From Psococerastis gibbosa (lineage: Eukaryota; Arthropoda; Insecta; Psocodea; Psocidae), in assembly GCA_963971405.1 (NCBI GenBank), contig OZ020488.1, forward strand, positions 31,267,089-31,331,088: DNA of 64,000 nucleotides, given 5' to 3'. The notes beneath the pieces are model-generated. The model ran no database searches. It saw nothing but the letters and a program-made list of their open reading frames with translations, and had not been told where the DNA came from. The position numbers and the translations under genes were made by a program. This document shows positions 1-12,105 of this stretch, in pieces (positions within the stretch are counted from its first letter, which is position 1; every line of letters starts with the position of its first letter).

Positions 1-211
1 GACCAGGTCGATCTGATTGACTTGCCATTGAAGGACATGATAGCGTTGGGCTTTGCTATCAATGTTAAGCTGCTGTTTTTCGACAGTTTATTAATTGGCA
101 ATGAATGATTGGGACGTGATCCCATTTAAAAAAAAAAAAAAAAAAAAAATGCTGTTCAAATAAGGGTCCCAAGACTGAAGACAGCTAAATTTAAGTAAGC
201 TCAACTGTCTA

Positions 212-247
<36 letters not shown>

Positions 248-853
248 TACTGTTGGGTGCCCATTGTTAAAAAATAACTTTGTATAGTTTTACAAAAGAC
301 TATTAGTTTTATACTGCTGGGTGGGTAACGAGTCTTCTTATATTAAAAGTTCAGAATTCCTGTTATATAGTCACCCCATCATCTTGTTGAACAAATTGAA
401 CGCTTCGCCGCCTCAGAAAAGAATTTGCATTACTCGTATGTGTGTAATAAATTGTTCCTTACAAATCTATCCTTTGTTGTGGAAACAGTGGACCACACCT
501 AAACCGTTCGCGTCTGGTGTTGTGGTAAATGGTTCCTGAACAACCATGCAGTAAGAGGATAAAGGGGGTCACGGTTTGCTACTCTTTGATACATCAAAAA
601 TCTTGCAGTACGATACTTAACGAAGCATACTTCCAGCGGACGAATTACGGGGTTCCAGTCATAGGTACGGTAACACCTACTCGACCTATGACGTACCCCC
701 AGTGATCTCATCCAGCTATGCTTGTGATGTCATTGTTGTTTTCATTGGACGATATTGACTGTCCTCCTATTCGTGGATTGTTTGCTGGCAATGCTCAAAT
801 AACCAGTGACCTGTCATGGTTGGAATGCATATTGTGTAGGCCAGCGGTCCCCA
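1..853. other. Non-coding, with microsatellites
   Basis: Contains an A run (127-149) and a TAA/AAT trinucleotide repeat (about 212-247). A 35-codon open frame touches the left edge and ends with TGA at 106-108; I do not recognise it. No gene is supported here. Confidence 0.5.
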
Positions 854-1038
854 CAGGGACGGATCCTTGGGGGGCGGTCGCCACCACCCCCCCCCCCCCC
901 ACCCAGAGAGAAATAGCTTTTTACTAGATAGAATGGAATTTTGATGGAAGTTAAAAAAAATTATTACTCAAGTAAATGAAACGCGATATTTTTCAGGCCA
1001 CCCCCCCCCCCCGAAAACTTTTTCTGTAACCGTCCCTG
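854..1038. mobile_element. hAT-like MITE 1 (185 bp)
   Basis: Ends CAGGGACGG...CCGTCCCTG, flanked by a perfect 8-bp duplication GGTCCCCA at 846-853 and 1039-1046. C-runs of 10-14 bases lie near both ends. Length, inverted ends and 8-bp duplication fit a non-autonomous hAT element. Confidence 0.8.
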
Positions 1039-1189
1039 GGTCCCCACCCTATGATTTTCGTGGGTCCCAAAAACTTGGAGTTTTTCTTAGAGTCTCTAAG
1101 TTACGCATGCAATTATTTATTTACTTGTCCCATGTCTGTAGTTTGGCCGGTAGTGTATATATATATATATATTTATATTTTTTTTCTTT

Positions 1190-1352
1190 TTAATAAAAGC
1201 ATGTAAACAATTTAATGAATGTATCCGATTGACCTCTTCAGTCGCCTCTGTAGGTTAGTACCAATGTTGAGGCACGACACGTCTCCGATCGCATGGCTTT
1301 TAGAGACTCGCACAAGTACAAGCAAGCTACCACCTTGCTATCGTAGTCGATG
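1190..1352 (+). repeat. Repeat family C, copy 1
   Basis: Begins TAATAAAAGCATGTAAACAA and continues through CCTCTTCAGTCGCCTCTGTA and CTCGCACAAGTACAAG. Similar copies at 14321-14490 (+), 54157-54293 (-) and 57958-58035 (+, short). Class unknown; possibly a SINE. Confidence 0.7.
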
Positions 1353-1459
1353 TCTAACCCGCAGGTCTTGTTTTTAGGGCCCATTAAACTCCAACGTACT
1401 TGGCGTTTATTATTATTTTATTATATTATTCGGCTAGTTTCCATGCTGCACTACCTACA

Positions 1460-1642
1460 CAAGGGCGGATTTTAGGGGGTGCAGAGGGTCCGGACCCCCC
1501 CCCCCCCAAATAAATTAACTTACACTATAGATAACAATGGGTTTACAGTGGGAATTAAATATCATGTTTTTTAATGTTACAATCCACTGAACCTGCCCGC
1601 TGACCCCCCCCCCCCCTAAATTGGAGGAAAAATCCGCCCTTG
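1460..1642. mobile_element. hAT-like MITE 2 (183 bp)
   Basis: Ends CAAGGGCGGATTTT...AAAATCCGCCCTTG (one internal A differs), flanked by TACCTACA (1452-1459) and TACCTAAA (1643-1650), an 8-bp duplication with one mismatch. C-runs of about 14 bases occur near both ends. Confidence 0.8.
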
Positions 1643-1932
1643 TACCTAAATTGTATTGGCCGCTGCCCGCTGGCATTCACCCGCATTAGTCCCAGTAAAC
1701 AGTGGGCAGAAGCACTCGAGAACTCATGTATCGTTGTATTGAGGAATGCAAATAATCTTATGTTTGTAGAAATACGTCTATCGTAAGTTAAATATCGAAA
1801 TATCGTAGATGCAGAAATCTATTGCTGCGCATTTCAACAAGCTATAAATACTCGTATGTAATAGGAACATAGTCCACATAAGAAATGTAAATTGTACGCC
1901 GTAAAACTGATACGTTTCGTACCTATTGCCTT

Positions 1933-2209
1933 GTCGGCCGCCATACCAAGTTGAATCTAGCGGACCAGAGCAGGTTCAAAGCTGCAGATAACTTGGTCGT
2001 GTGCACAGTGCCAGTAGGGAAACATGGTAGGACTTGTCCTGGTCACCTTCGAACTAATCGTGTGACTTCACTGTGTTTCCCAAGTGGTTCGGAATCCACT
2101 ATAATCAGGAGGTCCACTGTCCTATGGGCTGGCATAGGACAGTCAAGTCGGGGTCGCTCTATAGGCCCAAATATGAGGCCTAAGTCGTTATTAACCCGAC
2201 GAACACTAC
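1933..2209 (+). mobile_element. SINE family A, copy 1
   Basis: Flanked by a perfect 13-bp duplication TACCTATTGCCTT (1920-1932, 2210-2222). It begins GTCGGCCGCCATACCAAGTT and ends in an (ACT)n tail. A possible pol III B-box (GGTTCAAAGCT) is near 1972. Other copies at 19037-19324 (-), 38397-38610 (-, degraded) and 50286-50528 (+). Confidence 0.8.
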
Positions 2210-3018
2210 TACCTATTGCCTTCTGGGCAAAACGATAGAGCAGTCGGCGAAACTGCCAGCTTATGTTTCTAAATTCTACTGATGATAACTAATTTTTATA
2301 TAGCATCCAAACTGCTCATATATACAATAGTAGTAAGGTAAGTTATATCAAGTAGGTACCAAAAATATATGATTCGACTGAGTTGGCTAAAATAATTGGC
2401 CTATATTGATTTCATCACCATATGGGTCTAACGGTATGGCACTCGAACGCGTGGGTAGCCAGTAGGTGTAGGTCAATAAGCTCTTATAAGGCCTAAACTT
2501 TTAGTACGGTAATAACCTAATACTCAGGCGGTTATACTGTATATTTTCAGAACTAACGTAGTGACATAGTCTAGGTATACGTAATACTAAAAAGAACCGA
2601 TTTTATTTTAAATAATTATATACTGTATGTAAACTGAGTCACCATATATCTGTTTCAACCAATCCCGAAGCGAAGGCCTAGCCTACTTGCATTCAAACAG
2701 GTTCGGACCTTGAAAAAATCTCAGGTGGGAGAGATAGTTCGCAGGGACGGACTGGTCCGATACTCGTTCCTATTCTTCCATAGTGGGGCTGAATTTCGAC
2801 AATTTTTCCCTAGGCTGTTGGCCTACAGACTTTAACAACGAATCTTTTGCTATGATAGCTCTGTTGACCTGTAACTTCGGCAACCAGTAAAGCAATTTAT
2901 TTATTTATGAACAAGAAGGCCTAAGTTGCAATTTCCCAATAAAAATACGAAAAGAGACTTCAACTTTAATACAATTATATATTAATAAGTAAATATATCA
3001 ATAATGACTATTTATTAT

Positions 3019-3118
3019 ATTACTAAGCCAACCTAGCGAAGAAGGCCCGGGACCGCCTGTTTTACATGCAAAATGTAGGAAGTGTGGGACTCCAACAACC
3101 TTTCAGGTTCTCAAAAAG
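3019..3118 (-). mobile_element. SINE family T fragment (tRNA-related)
   Basis: Shares ACTAAGCCAACCTAGCG, AAGGCCCGGGACCGCCTG and GTGTGGGACT with the fuller copy at 4147-4368, with internal deletions. Confidence 0.6.
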
Positions 3119-4117
3119 TAGCTTATTTCCCCGATCGACTTCAATCAAATCGGTGTAATGCACCTTATCGGGATTGTCAGAAGTAAAAACATTTTAGACG
3201 GTAAAATATTTCTATAGAATGCTTCCTTTTTTTATATCTTAATTAATAATAAAAAAACCGTCCCTTGGTAATTTCATTTGTTTATCCAAAATATCTTTAA
3301 GTCCCTCCCTGAAGCAGCGGTCTGTTTTGGTGTCCTATGATCAGCCCTTCATTAATCATTATAGCTAGCTACTGAGAACTGAGTAAAGTAATAAAGTATC
3401 ACATAACCCATCACACTCCCTCCCCAAAATTATCCAGCGATGATGCATATAATTTGAGAATTGAGAAAAGAAGTCTGCTATAGGACTGTTTTCCGGGCCA
3501 GGGTATGCTGAATATTGAATATCAGATCGTATAATTTCAGAGGGATGACATGTACAATATAAAATTAATGCCTCCAGCAGCAAAGCACAAGGCACCCCTT
3601 GTTGGAGGGTCACAACGCCATCTGCTCAGTGCTTATGGACCATATTGCGCTCTGCCCATCTAGATTGTTAATAAATCTTGATCCGGCCCTGTTGGCTTGG
3701 CATCCATAGATGGATTGTTCAGTGTGGCAGGCCGTGCCCGCTTGCCCATTCCAGACCTGCCATGCTAGTTGCCTCATCGGTTTATTTAGTTGTGCGGCTT
3801 GTGCCCGTATTGGGATAGTTGGGTGCAGTGAACGCTACGCTTTTCTATTTCAACGTGCTTGTGTACAAGTGGGTTCGTAATGCATGTAATGTGATTTTTT
3901 TTTTCATTTTCTTTCAATCACAAATAAGGCAAGTATCAATTTTATGATGTATTATATACAATAGCTGCTAATTTTATTTTTCTGTGGTAAAGGCTAGGTA
4001 CTTTATATAAACTTGACAAACTTGCCTATTTTTATATGCGTACATATATCGTGGAACATAAATATAGTTTGATCCAAAAAAAAATAATGAAAGTCCAATC
4101 TATTCAGTGTTCAAACT

Positions 4118-4433
4118 CAAATAAATTTATTTAAATTCTTCAAACAATAATAAATAAATAAGGACTTTTTATTGTTTCTATTACTAAGCCAACCTAGCGG
4201 AGTTAGGGCTATAAAGGCCTCTCTTACACTCAACTAGGAAGGCCCGGGACCGCCTGCTTTACATGCCCTCCGAAGCATGGCCAGAAAATGTAGCCAGTGT
4301 GGGACTCGAACCAACAACCTTTCGGGTGAAAGTCAGAGTCCGTACCACTACGCTACATGTCCTGACAATACAGGTTTACATAGAAAAAGTATTTGGGGGG
4401 GGGCGGGTGGTCCTGACCCCTGGGCACGGCCAT
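4118..4433. mobile_element. MITE fragment interrupted by a SINE
   Basis: Sequence on both sides of the SINE (AAATTCTTCAAAC to the left; ATACAGGTTTACATA, a G run and GGGCACGGCCATG to the right) matches the continuous interior and right end of the hAT-like MITE at 33305-33484. The left end is missing. Confidence 0.6.
4147..4368 (-). mobile_element. SINE family T, tRNA-derived, nearly full length
   Basis: Read on the minus strand it starts TAGCGTAGTGGTACGG (A-box-like), then has GGTTCGAGTCCCACA (a good pol III B-box). It then has a tRNA-unrelated body (GGCATGTAAAGCAGGCGGTC, TAACTCCGCTAGGTTGGC) and an AT-rich TTTATTTATTATTG tail. Fragments at 3019, 38005 and 59627. It is not a functional tRNA gene: the cloverleaf is not intact. 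Confidence 0.75.
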
Positions 4434-5099
4434 GGACTGGTTCCACCGTGATTAATTTTTATTTAGAGAACGACATGAAACGTATATTCTTGAAACAATG
4501 CATAGCTGGTATCATCCCTTATAAATAATACAGGATACTATTTTTTTTAAACCCAACTTTTGTGGCCATTTAACTATAGGAGGGGAAAAGCATTTGCATG
4601 AAAATAGGCTATAGTATGCATTTCAACAGAAAATGAACAATTTTTGCTCCAGTGGCGAATCCAGGGTTTTGCACTGTTTCAGAAACGAGCAACCTTGTCC
4701 GCTGTCGCTACTCGCATATTCATTGACTTATCTAACCGATTTTGAAAGCTAATAAATGGGCTATAAAATATATTATTTATTATTTTTCAATTATTTCGCT
4801 TGGGGTCAATTCTCCCCAACTCGTTTATTGGCTATCAAAAATGCTTCCTTGTGTCAATAAAATTTCAAAATTGTAAAATATTAGCTTCGTAGTCAATTTT
4901 ATTATCTCTCAAAATCAGTGGTTTAATGTGAAATCGGTTTGCTAGTTCGATGACAAGGTGCTCGTTTATGGAAAATATAGAGCAGAATCCTGGATTGACC
5001 ACTGGAGTGAAACCGTATATGTTTTCCTATTTTCAGCAATTATTAGTATATACTGTATAGGTACCGAGATAGATAATATGAGTAATTCCAAACGGGTAA

Positions 5100-5262
5100 A
5101 AATACTCCCGAGATAAGATGTTTTTGAACCTGGATGCCATACTTCATCAAAATCCACCGAATCGTTTGCCCACAAATCGAGGAACAGATAATATAGACAT
5201 TTCGTAAAAACGAAATCTCTAATTTGAAAATGTCGACCATCACAAAGTTTTCCTTATATAGG
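5100..5262 (-). repeat. Repeat family B fragment
   Basis: Shares CATCAAAATC, GTTTGCCCACAAATCGA, ACATTTCGTAAAAACGA and GACCATCACAAAG with the copy at 52826-53674, with an internal deletion. Confidence 0.6.
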
Positions 5263-5423
5263 CCTATTATATATAGTACTTATACTATACCTAAGTAAAT
5301 AGGAAAGCTATTAAATTTGAGCGAACTCGTTAGCTATGGCAGCTGCATAATACGGTGTGAAGAATTTAAGCCCCAAACATCACACAAGATATCGCAGTAG
5401 GCTACAATAGGTATCCCTATAAG

Positions 5424-5679
5424 CAGGGCCGGTTTCACCAGGCGCGGGGCCTGTGGTGGTTCCATGGCGCGGGGCCCCTGCCTTAAGATACTGTATATTG
5501 TCTCGGGTAAGCCGGTGGGGGGGGGGGGGGGTTAAACTGTCAACAATGTAGCCACGTCACTCATGGACGAATTTAGTCCTTATTTTCAGTAACTTAAAAA
5601 AATATATTATTATTAAAAATTGTGCCAAGCGCGGGGCCTGTGTTTTTGTCACACTCGCCACATGGTAAAACCGGCTATA
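5424..5679. mobile_element. hAT-like MITE 3 (256 bp)
   Basis: Left end CAGGGCCGGTTTCACC pairs with right-side GGTAAAACCGGCTATA (outer bases decayed). A perfect 8-bp duplication CCTATAAG lies at 5416-5423 and 5680-5687. A G run lies at about 5517-5531, and GCGCGGGGCC recurs near both ends. Confidence 0.78.
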
Positions 5680-6684
5680 CCTATAAGCCTTGAGAGAAAT
5701 GATGGCTCTAGACTTAGTTCTTAGGGGCCAGGGCAGAGCAATAGAGATGGTGGTCACGGATTGGCTCACCTGGCCATCATCCATGCAATTGTTCCAGCAA
5801 TCCAGGACTCCAGGTAGACCAAACAACCTATAGCCTACCCACCAATATAGAACGCCAGACCCATCCTTTTATTCACATTTAAAATAATTACAATAAAGGA
5901 ATTATGTTGGTATTGTTTTTTTTAAATTAAAATATTTGTTTCTATAATTTAACATCTGCAGGAAGACATCAATATCGCCCCTTTTTTGTAAATTTCTCAT
6001 CAATTAGTGATTGTAATGTAACCTCAATTCTATGGAAAGAGGGCCGTTCGTATTTTGTAGGCCCTCCTATCCGGGCTATCGCAATCTACCGCGTAGGCAC
6101 TTCCTTTGTTCCTCGATCTCATCTTTCTTCATAGTTCATCCAGAATGCTGGGTCTTCCAGGTCCAACATTCCAATGCCTGCTTCCAAATTACTCTCCAGT
6201 TACGCCTCTCCCATATCTTCCGGCTGAAATGAAGTCTTTTTATACCTTAATGAGATTTCGAATTCGATGCAATTGTGTTGCCTCTTTTCTTATCTAAACT
6301 TATATACAGGGTTAGGTATGCGCAAAATCAGTTCCATAAGGTTGGTAGTGCTGTTGACACAATTTTAACGGGGAGCTTGGAAATTTCCTGCTTCGGTCAT
6401 TGACCCTACAGTGCAACAGGTGGCTTCAGATTTTCCCAAGGGCTGTTATTTTCATTCCCTCTAAAAATATGGCCTAATCCTCATTTCTGCTTTTTACCCT
6501 TAGTCTGTAGGTACCTAACTCAAGTCTAAACGTGGCCTATTTTTTGTGGGGGATGTATTTAGGCTTCTTTATACAAGTTACATGTCATGTAGTAATTTAA
6601 TGGGAACCGCGTCTTCTTGCTCCCCTTGTAAAATGTAACAATGAACAAACCAATAGTTTATATTACTATTATTTTTTTTTTTAG

Positions 6685-6923
6685 GTTGAACGATGGCAGA
6701 TGTTGTGGCCTACAAAAATTTCACCCCTGACTACTGCAACCCTGGACTGTTTCTCCCACTTCTTGACGAAGGGGGTTGGAACAGACCTCTGCGTGCATTC
6801 ATCTACTTCATAGCCCTCTTGTACTCCTTTGTAGGAGTCTCTGTCGTCACAGATGTCTTCATGTCAGCAGTTGTGGCTATTACCAGTCAAACCAGAAAAG
6901 TATATCTGGCAAGAACGAAAAAG
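6685..6923 (+). CDS. Calx: NCX exon 1 (coding from 6693)
   Basis: Preceded by a T-rich tract and TAG acceptor at 6682-6684, so at least one upstream 5'UTR exon is expected. Eight UTR bases, with an in-frame TGA, precede ATG at 6693. It encodes aa 1-77: the extracellular N-terminus with a CNPG motif, the first membrane helix ([20 protein letters not shown]) and ITSQ, as in the family. Donor AAG|GTAAAT at 6924. Confidence 0.88.
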
Positions 6924-9900
6924 GTAAATCATATTGCTGAGCTAATGCGTCAGCAACTGCTTTATACCTAAAGCAGTGGTAAAATTGACATTGTATTGTG
7001 TTTTAGCCCTTTTCAACAGAGAGACATTATACAATACCATATCGTTTCATGTAATTTTATTATTATTATTATCATTTATTATTATTATCAATTAACTTTT
7101 TCTGAGTCTGAATTAAGAGCTAGTTATAAATTCTAATGCGTGTAAAGTTGCCTGCGAAGAGAAAAAATTGCAATTTTCAAAGTTGGGCGTTATTATAACT
7201 TTTGAGTACTGTTACCTCAATTTAGCTCAATTATGCTGTACATCCATTTGCAAGTGTCCATGTTAAATGAATGTGCCGTTTGTTTTACAGAACGGAAGTT
7301 ATAGCTCTGTGGGAGGCGTAGTTGCAGGGCTACGAGAAGATGAACCTGAAGTGATTGAAGTCCAAGTATGGAATGATACCGTTGCAAATTTGACTTTAAT
7401 GGCGCTTGGGACTAGTGCTCCTGAGATCTTGCTCGCCTGCATCGAAATCATCGGCCACAACTTTACATCAGGAGCTCTGGGGCCTGGCACCATCGTGGGC
7501 TCAGCGGCTTACAATTTATTCATTATTACCGCAGTCTGCATAGCAATCATACCCGCGGGTGAATCCCGCCGAATTCGCCTTTTTAAGGTGGGTGCAATGT
7601 ATATGCTTTAACCTACTCACATTTGTCCAATTTAAAGCCAGCAACCTTTTGACTGCGAGTGAGTTTGTGCAGTCTGAATCATGTTGTCCGAAAGTAACTC
7701 TATAAAGACTTTGCTGTCAATGCAGTAGAGTTTTATACTTTTATAGGCCTAGTTAAATTTGTAAATTATTAGTCATCTACAAACACCATTGTAAGAGGAC
7801 ATGAAAATTTTGATTTCTCACATCTCTGAGCTTTGATTTACAATTACTAAAATCCTTGATCGTTGACATTGTTGTTTCAGGTATTCATCGTAAACACAGC
7901 CTTCAGCATTCTAGCGTATATCTGGATGTTTTTAGTGGTGAGCGTTAATACCCCCGACGTTGTGGACGTATGGGAGGCAGTAGTGACGTTGCTGTTATTC
8001 CCTGTGCTTGTGTTTGTTGCCTTCAGCGTTGACAAAGGATGGTGCGGGCTAAAAACTTTTCAGCGCAATAAAAACAAGCGACAAATGGAGCTAGGATCAA
8101 TGCGCCCAGAAGAGAGTGAGTAGGCTACTTTACACCTTCATCGCGATATTCTACTATAATACCACTTACAGCTTTTTTTTAAAGTCTAGCTTTTTAGACA
8201 ATCTGGATGGAATTCTGGATGGACTAACGTAAACGTATCTAAGTAGAAAGTCACCATTTGTTTCAATTCTGTCTCTCTCAGCAACTCATTAGCTGCTACC
8301 GACGTGAGGGCTTAGGTAGGCTAGTTAAATTCGAAGATAGGTATGCCTGTGGCATACTTCCGTTTGCAGTCCGATAGTACAACTGCCTAGTATTCAGGCT
8401 TATCTCCAATAATTAATTTTAAGGATTGTATCAAAATTTCCTCTTGATTATATACTTTTAGTTTGGCCTACATTTTTCTTGTTTTCCACTAGAAAACCAT
8501 TTTATTTGGCCGGTAAAATTGATCTCTAAGAAGAGTGATCATGATCTAGGTACTAATTTGACCCCATTCCAGTGAATGATACGGCGATGCTGCTTTGTTT
8601 CAGATGAAAAGATGTTAATTGAGAAGAAATTCTTCAAAGACGGCAAAGTAGACAAGGAAAATTTGGTTGCCTTTGTTAGAGAAGTGAAAAAATATCCCGG
8701 ATTGTCTAGCGAAGATGCGGCTCTTCTTGCAGCTTCTAAGTATGTTTGTTATAACTTCATAATTTATGGAAATTTTTCCTCTTTTACTGTTGGTTTGTCT
8801 ATCAGAGAAGATATTGTATTATCATTGAATTGTAGGCTATGAAACATGTCCAAAATGTTGTGATGTAGATCTTTGCTCCGTACTTCGTTTTAGTAACCCG
8901 TTAGCTCTTTTCATTAAAATGCGTCAACACTCCGCCGAATCTTTAACAAATATATTTTCTATGTTATGGCAGGATTGCGGATGCACAGCCACATACCCGG
9001 ATGCACTATCGTATTGGCGCCGTTCGTGACATGACTGCAAGCCGCAAACTGAAACCTCAGCTTTCTCTCAAATTAAAAGAAGTCTATGACACTATCAATG
9101 AACACCCGGGAGCCCCAAACATTGGAGAGCCTCCATTGAAATTCGAAGACGCCCACGCTGTTGTGGAATTTCATTCCGCTACTTGCGCCGTTCGCGAGAA
9201 TATTGGCTCATTTCCTGTCACTATTTGGCGTCATGGGAACCTCGAACCTGTTGTGAAAATAAGGTATTCACTCAATGAAGTCTATATGCTATGGTTACAT
9301 AATAGCCTAATCCATAAATAACCCATATTCTCCAGAAGATTTGGCACATTAGATAATCCTTGAATGCAGGGTACCAACCTCGATATACTACTATATATAT
9401 ACATACCTATAATGAAGTAGGATGGGAATGAATTTGTATTATCAGGTACGGTACCTAATCATTGCAAACTGCTATACTTCCAGGGTTGTGAGCGTAGATG
9501 GGTCTGCGAATTCTAAAGAAGACTACGTACCTGTCGATGAAGTCATAACATTTCAGTCTGGCGAGCGAGAGAAAAAAATTACAGTAAAAATCATAGACGA
9601 CAACAAATGGGAACCAGAGGAAGAATTTTTCCTGAAATTGATGTTATTGAACGATGAAGACGAAGAAAAGAAAGATATTATTCAGCTGGGAAAGATTAAC
9701 ATTTTGGAAATCACCATTATTGATGATGATAGTGGGTTCTTTTTCTTTAAGCTACTATAGATTTTGTAGGCCTATAATAAAATTATTGGACTAAGATAGG
9801 CCCACTTGAAGTAAAGAAGGTTATTCATATTTCACCCTACTTGTTGATATGGGCTGTACAGCCCGACTCTTTTTAGAACTGAAGGGTTTGAATTAATTTT

Positions 9901-12073
9901 ACCATACAGGCGTACTGCAATCTATCGACGAACCCAAACTTGCATGACAAAGCCATCTATTCAAATGACTTGATTTCATTTCAGACCCTGGTATTGTATT
10001 CTTTGAAAAGAGAGGCCTTCTAGTGAAGGAAAGTGCTGGGAGAATTGATATTCATGTAATTCGAAGAGGCGGTTCTGATGGAGAGGTCACTGTTCAGTGG
10101 CGTACAATAAATAAGACTGCTGTTTCTGGCCGAGATTACATTGGAGGCTCAGGAGAACTTGTGTTTGGACACTTGGAAGTTCGACAGGTAGGTGAAGTCT
10201 GATAGTTTCAATTTGTGATCATTAACGCTACGTTTTACTTGTGTAACGTGCATGTTCTATATTCATTTCAGATTCTTTCAATTCCGATTATTGACGATCT
10301 TCGCCCTGAGCGAGATGAGCATTTTGAAGTTGAACTCTTCGCTGCCACTGGGGGAGCTCGCGTTGGGAATATCAATAGGGTTGCAGTTACTATCACCAAT
10401 GACGACGGTTGGTGCTTTCTTAGCAGTCATTAACAAAATATCATACAATGCTAGTGAAGGATTCCTTTCTTAATTTATTCCAGTGGCTTTATTCGAGGAA
10501 GCCATGACAGAAATCTGGAAATTGAACATTACCGGGGCTTCACGTTTAAAACATGGATTGACAACATGAACGTACAATATAGGTTATATGTAAGACGATC
10601 AACTTGCACACTAGTGCCCAGGACAGAGTTGCGTACCGTAGTATCAGCACTGCCGTGCCCGATCCATAACTGTTTTTCCCTGTAATGTATGCATCATATC
10701 CTGCGTTTTTCTTGGTCAGGATTTAAATCGAATAATCTACCTTACTTGATCAAAATCAATAATATTCTCATTGTTTTGGAAATTATCCTAGCAAATAGAT
10801 GCAATTATTTAACTGTTCTGAAAGCCGACTTCTATGGTTTAATTCATCATGTCATAGGCCTTCAAGAGCGGATACAGCCCATAGCCCTTGTTGGCAAAAC
10901 TAATCACACTTACCTATGTGGTTTCAGCATTCAATAACATTGTAGAGAAAATGCTTGTTCTAACGAAAACCAACGTGGACGCTATTGCTGTTCATCGTAA
11001 CACGTGGATTGGCCAAATGAGGGACGCTCTCAGTGTCAACGGGGGTGATCTGGAAAACGCATCCTGCATCGACTACATTCTCCACCTCCTGGCATTTAAC
11101 TGGAAGGTCATCTTCTCTCTAATTCCACCTCCTTCTCTCTGCGGCGGTTGGGTCTGCTTTTTTGTTTCCCTCGCTTGTGTTGGTATCGTCACTGCCATCA
11201 TTGGAGATATTGCCACAATTTTTGGATGTACTGTTGGATTTTCAGACACTGTCACTGGTAAGTTACTCCTTCTCTATCTTCTCTAAAGGTAGCTATATAA
11301 TACAGTGAGTAAATGAAAGGTTAATTAGAAGACAATGCCATCGCTACTCATTTTTTTTCAGTAGCCGTAGCAGTGTTTTCAAAAATTGCATAGCCAGCTT
11401 ATTACCTACTACAGACACTCTGCTTCTTGTTTTAGCCATCACAATCGTTGCTGTGGGCACTTCTCTTCCGGATACATTCGCCAGTATGACTGCCGCAAAG
11501 ACTGAAAAGCACGCCGATAACGCGATTGGCAACATCACTGGTAGTAACTCGGTCAATGTGTTTCTTGGATTGGGACTTCCATGGGTGATGGCTGCTATAT
11601 ATCATGCTTCAAAGGTATGTCGAGTTTTCTTTAACAAAATCACATTTCGCAGGAAATAGGTCTATCTATTTTAGAACTATCAAAAATGTCCCTTAGAAGT
11701 AGGCTACCTACTCCCCAAGACTGAATTTTAAGAAGAGTTGCAGCTTTTATTTATTTAATGATGCTACCATCGACAAGTGGAAACTTTGGGGTGGACGTGC
11801 TATTGTATTTTTTGTGGAATAACTTGTTTTGTTTAATATATTCTCCTAACTAGTGGAGTAACCAGTTAGGGAAAAAATAAGAAGAAAACATTGATTAGCG
11901 CTGAAGTCACCTGCGGTCTTGAGCATGAATACTTGGCGATGAGCATCATCCTCTGGAATCATGTACCATAATAACTGATTGTGTGTTCAATTCTCTCTCT
12001 GACCAGCTTCATTTAATTTACTTTTTCCGATAGGCGATAATATGTGTACAAATGTGTATGTATAGATGCTGTA

Positions 12074-12105
<32 letters not shown>

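Larger units (their letters stand above)
2223..6684. other. Upstream flank of NCX, repeat-bearing non-coding
   Basis: Contains, in order, a SINE T fragment (3019-3118), an interrupted MITE with a SINE (4118-4433), a single hAT-like end CAGTGGCGAATCCAGGG near 4652, a family B fragment (5100-5262) and a MITE (5424-5679). The 5'UTR exon(s) and promoter of NCX should lie here or further left; I cannot place them. Nothing else recognisable. Confidence 0.5.

Noticed and set aside
1-108. 35-codon open frame at the left edge ending in TGA, possibly the end of an upstream gene
   Set aside because: Too short, no recognisable motif, no splice acceptor or polyadenylation signal to support it.
4310-4362. 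tRNA gene on the minus strand
   Set aside because: A- and B-box-like sequences are present, but no intact cloverleaf or acceptor stem; it belongs to a dispersed SINE with an AT-rich tail.
4263-4528. Overlapping open frames near 4263-4528
   Set aside because: They translate the tRNA-derived SINE and MITE sequence.
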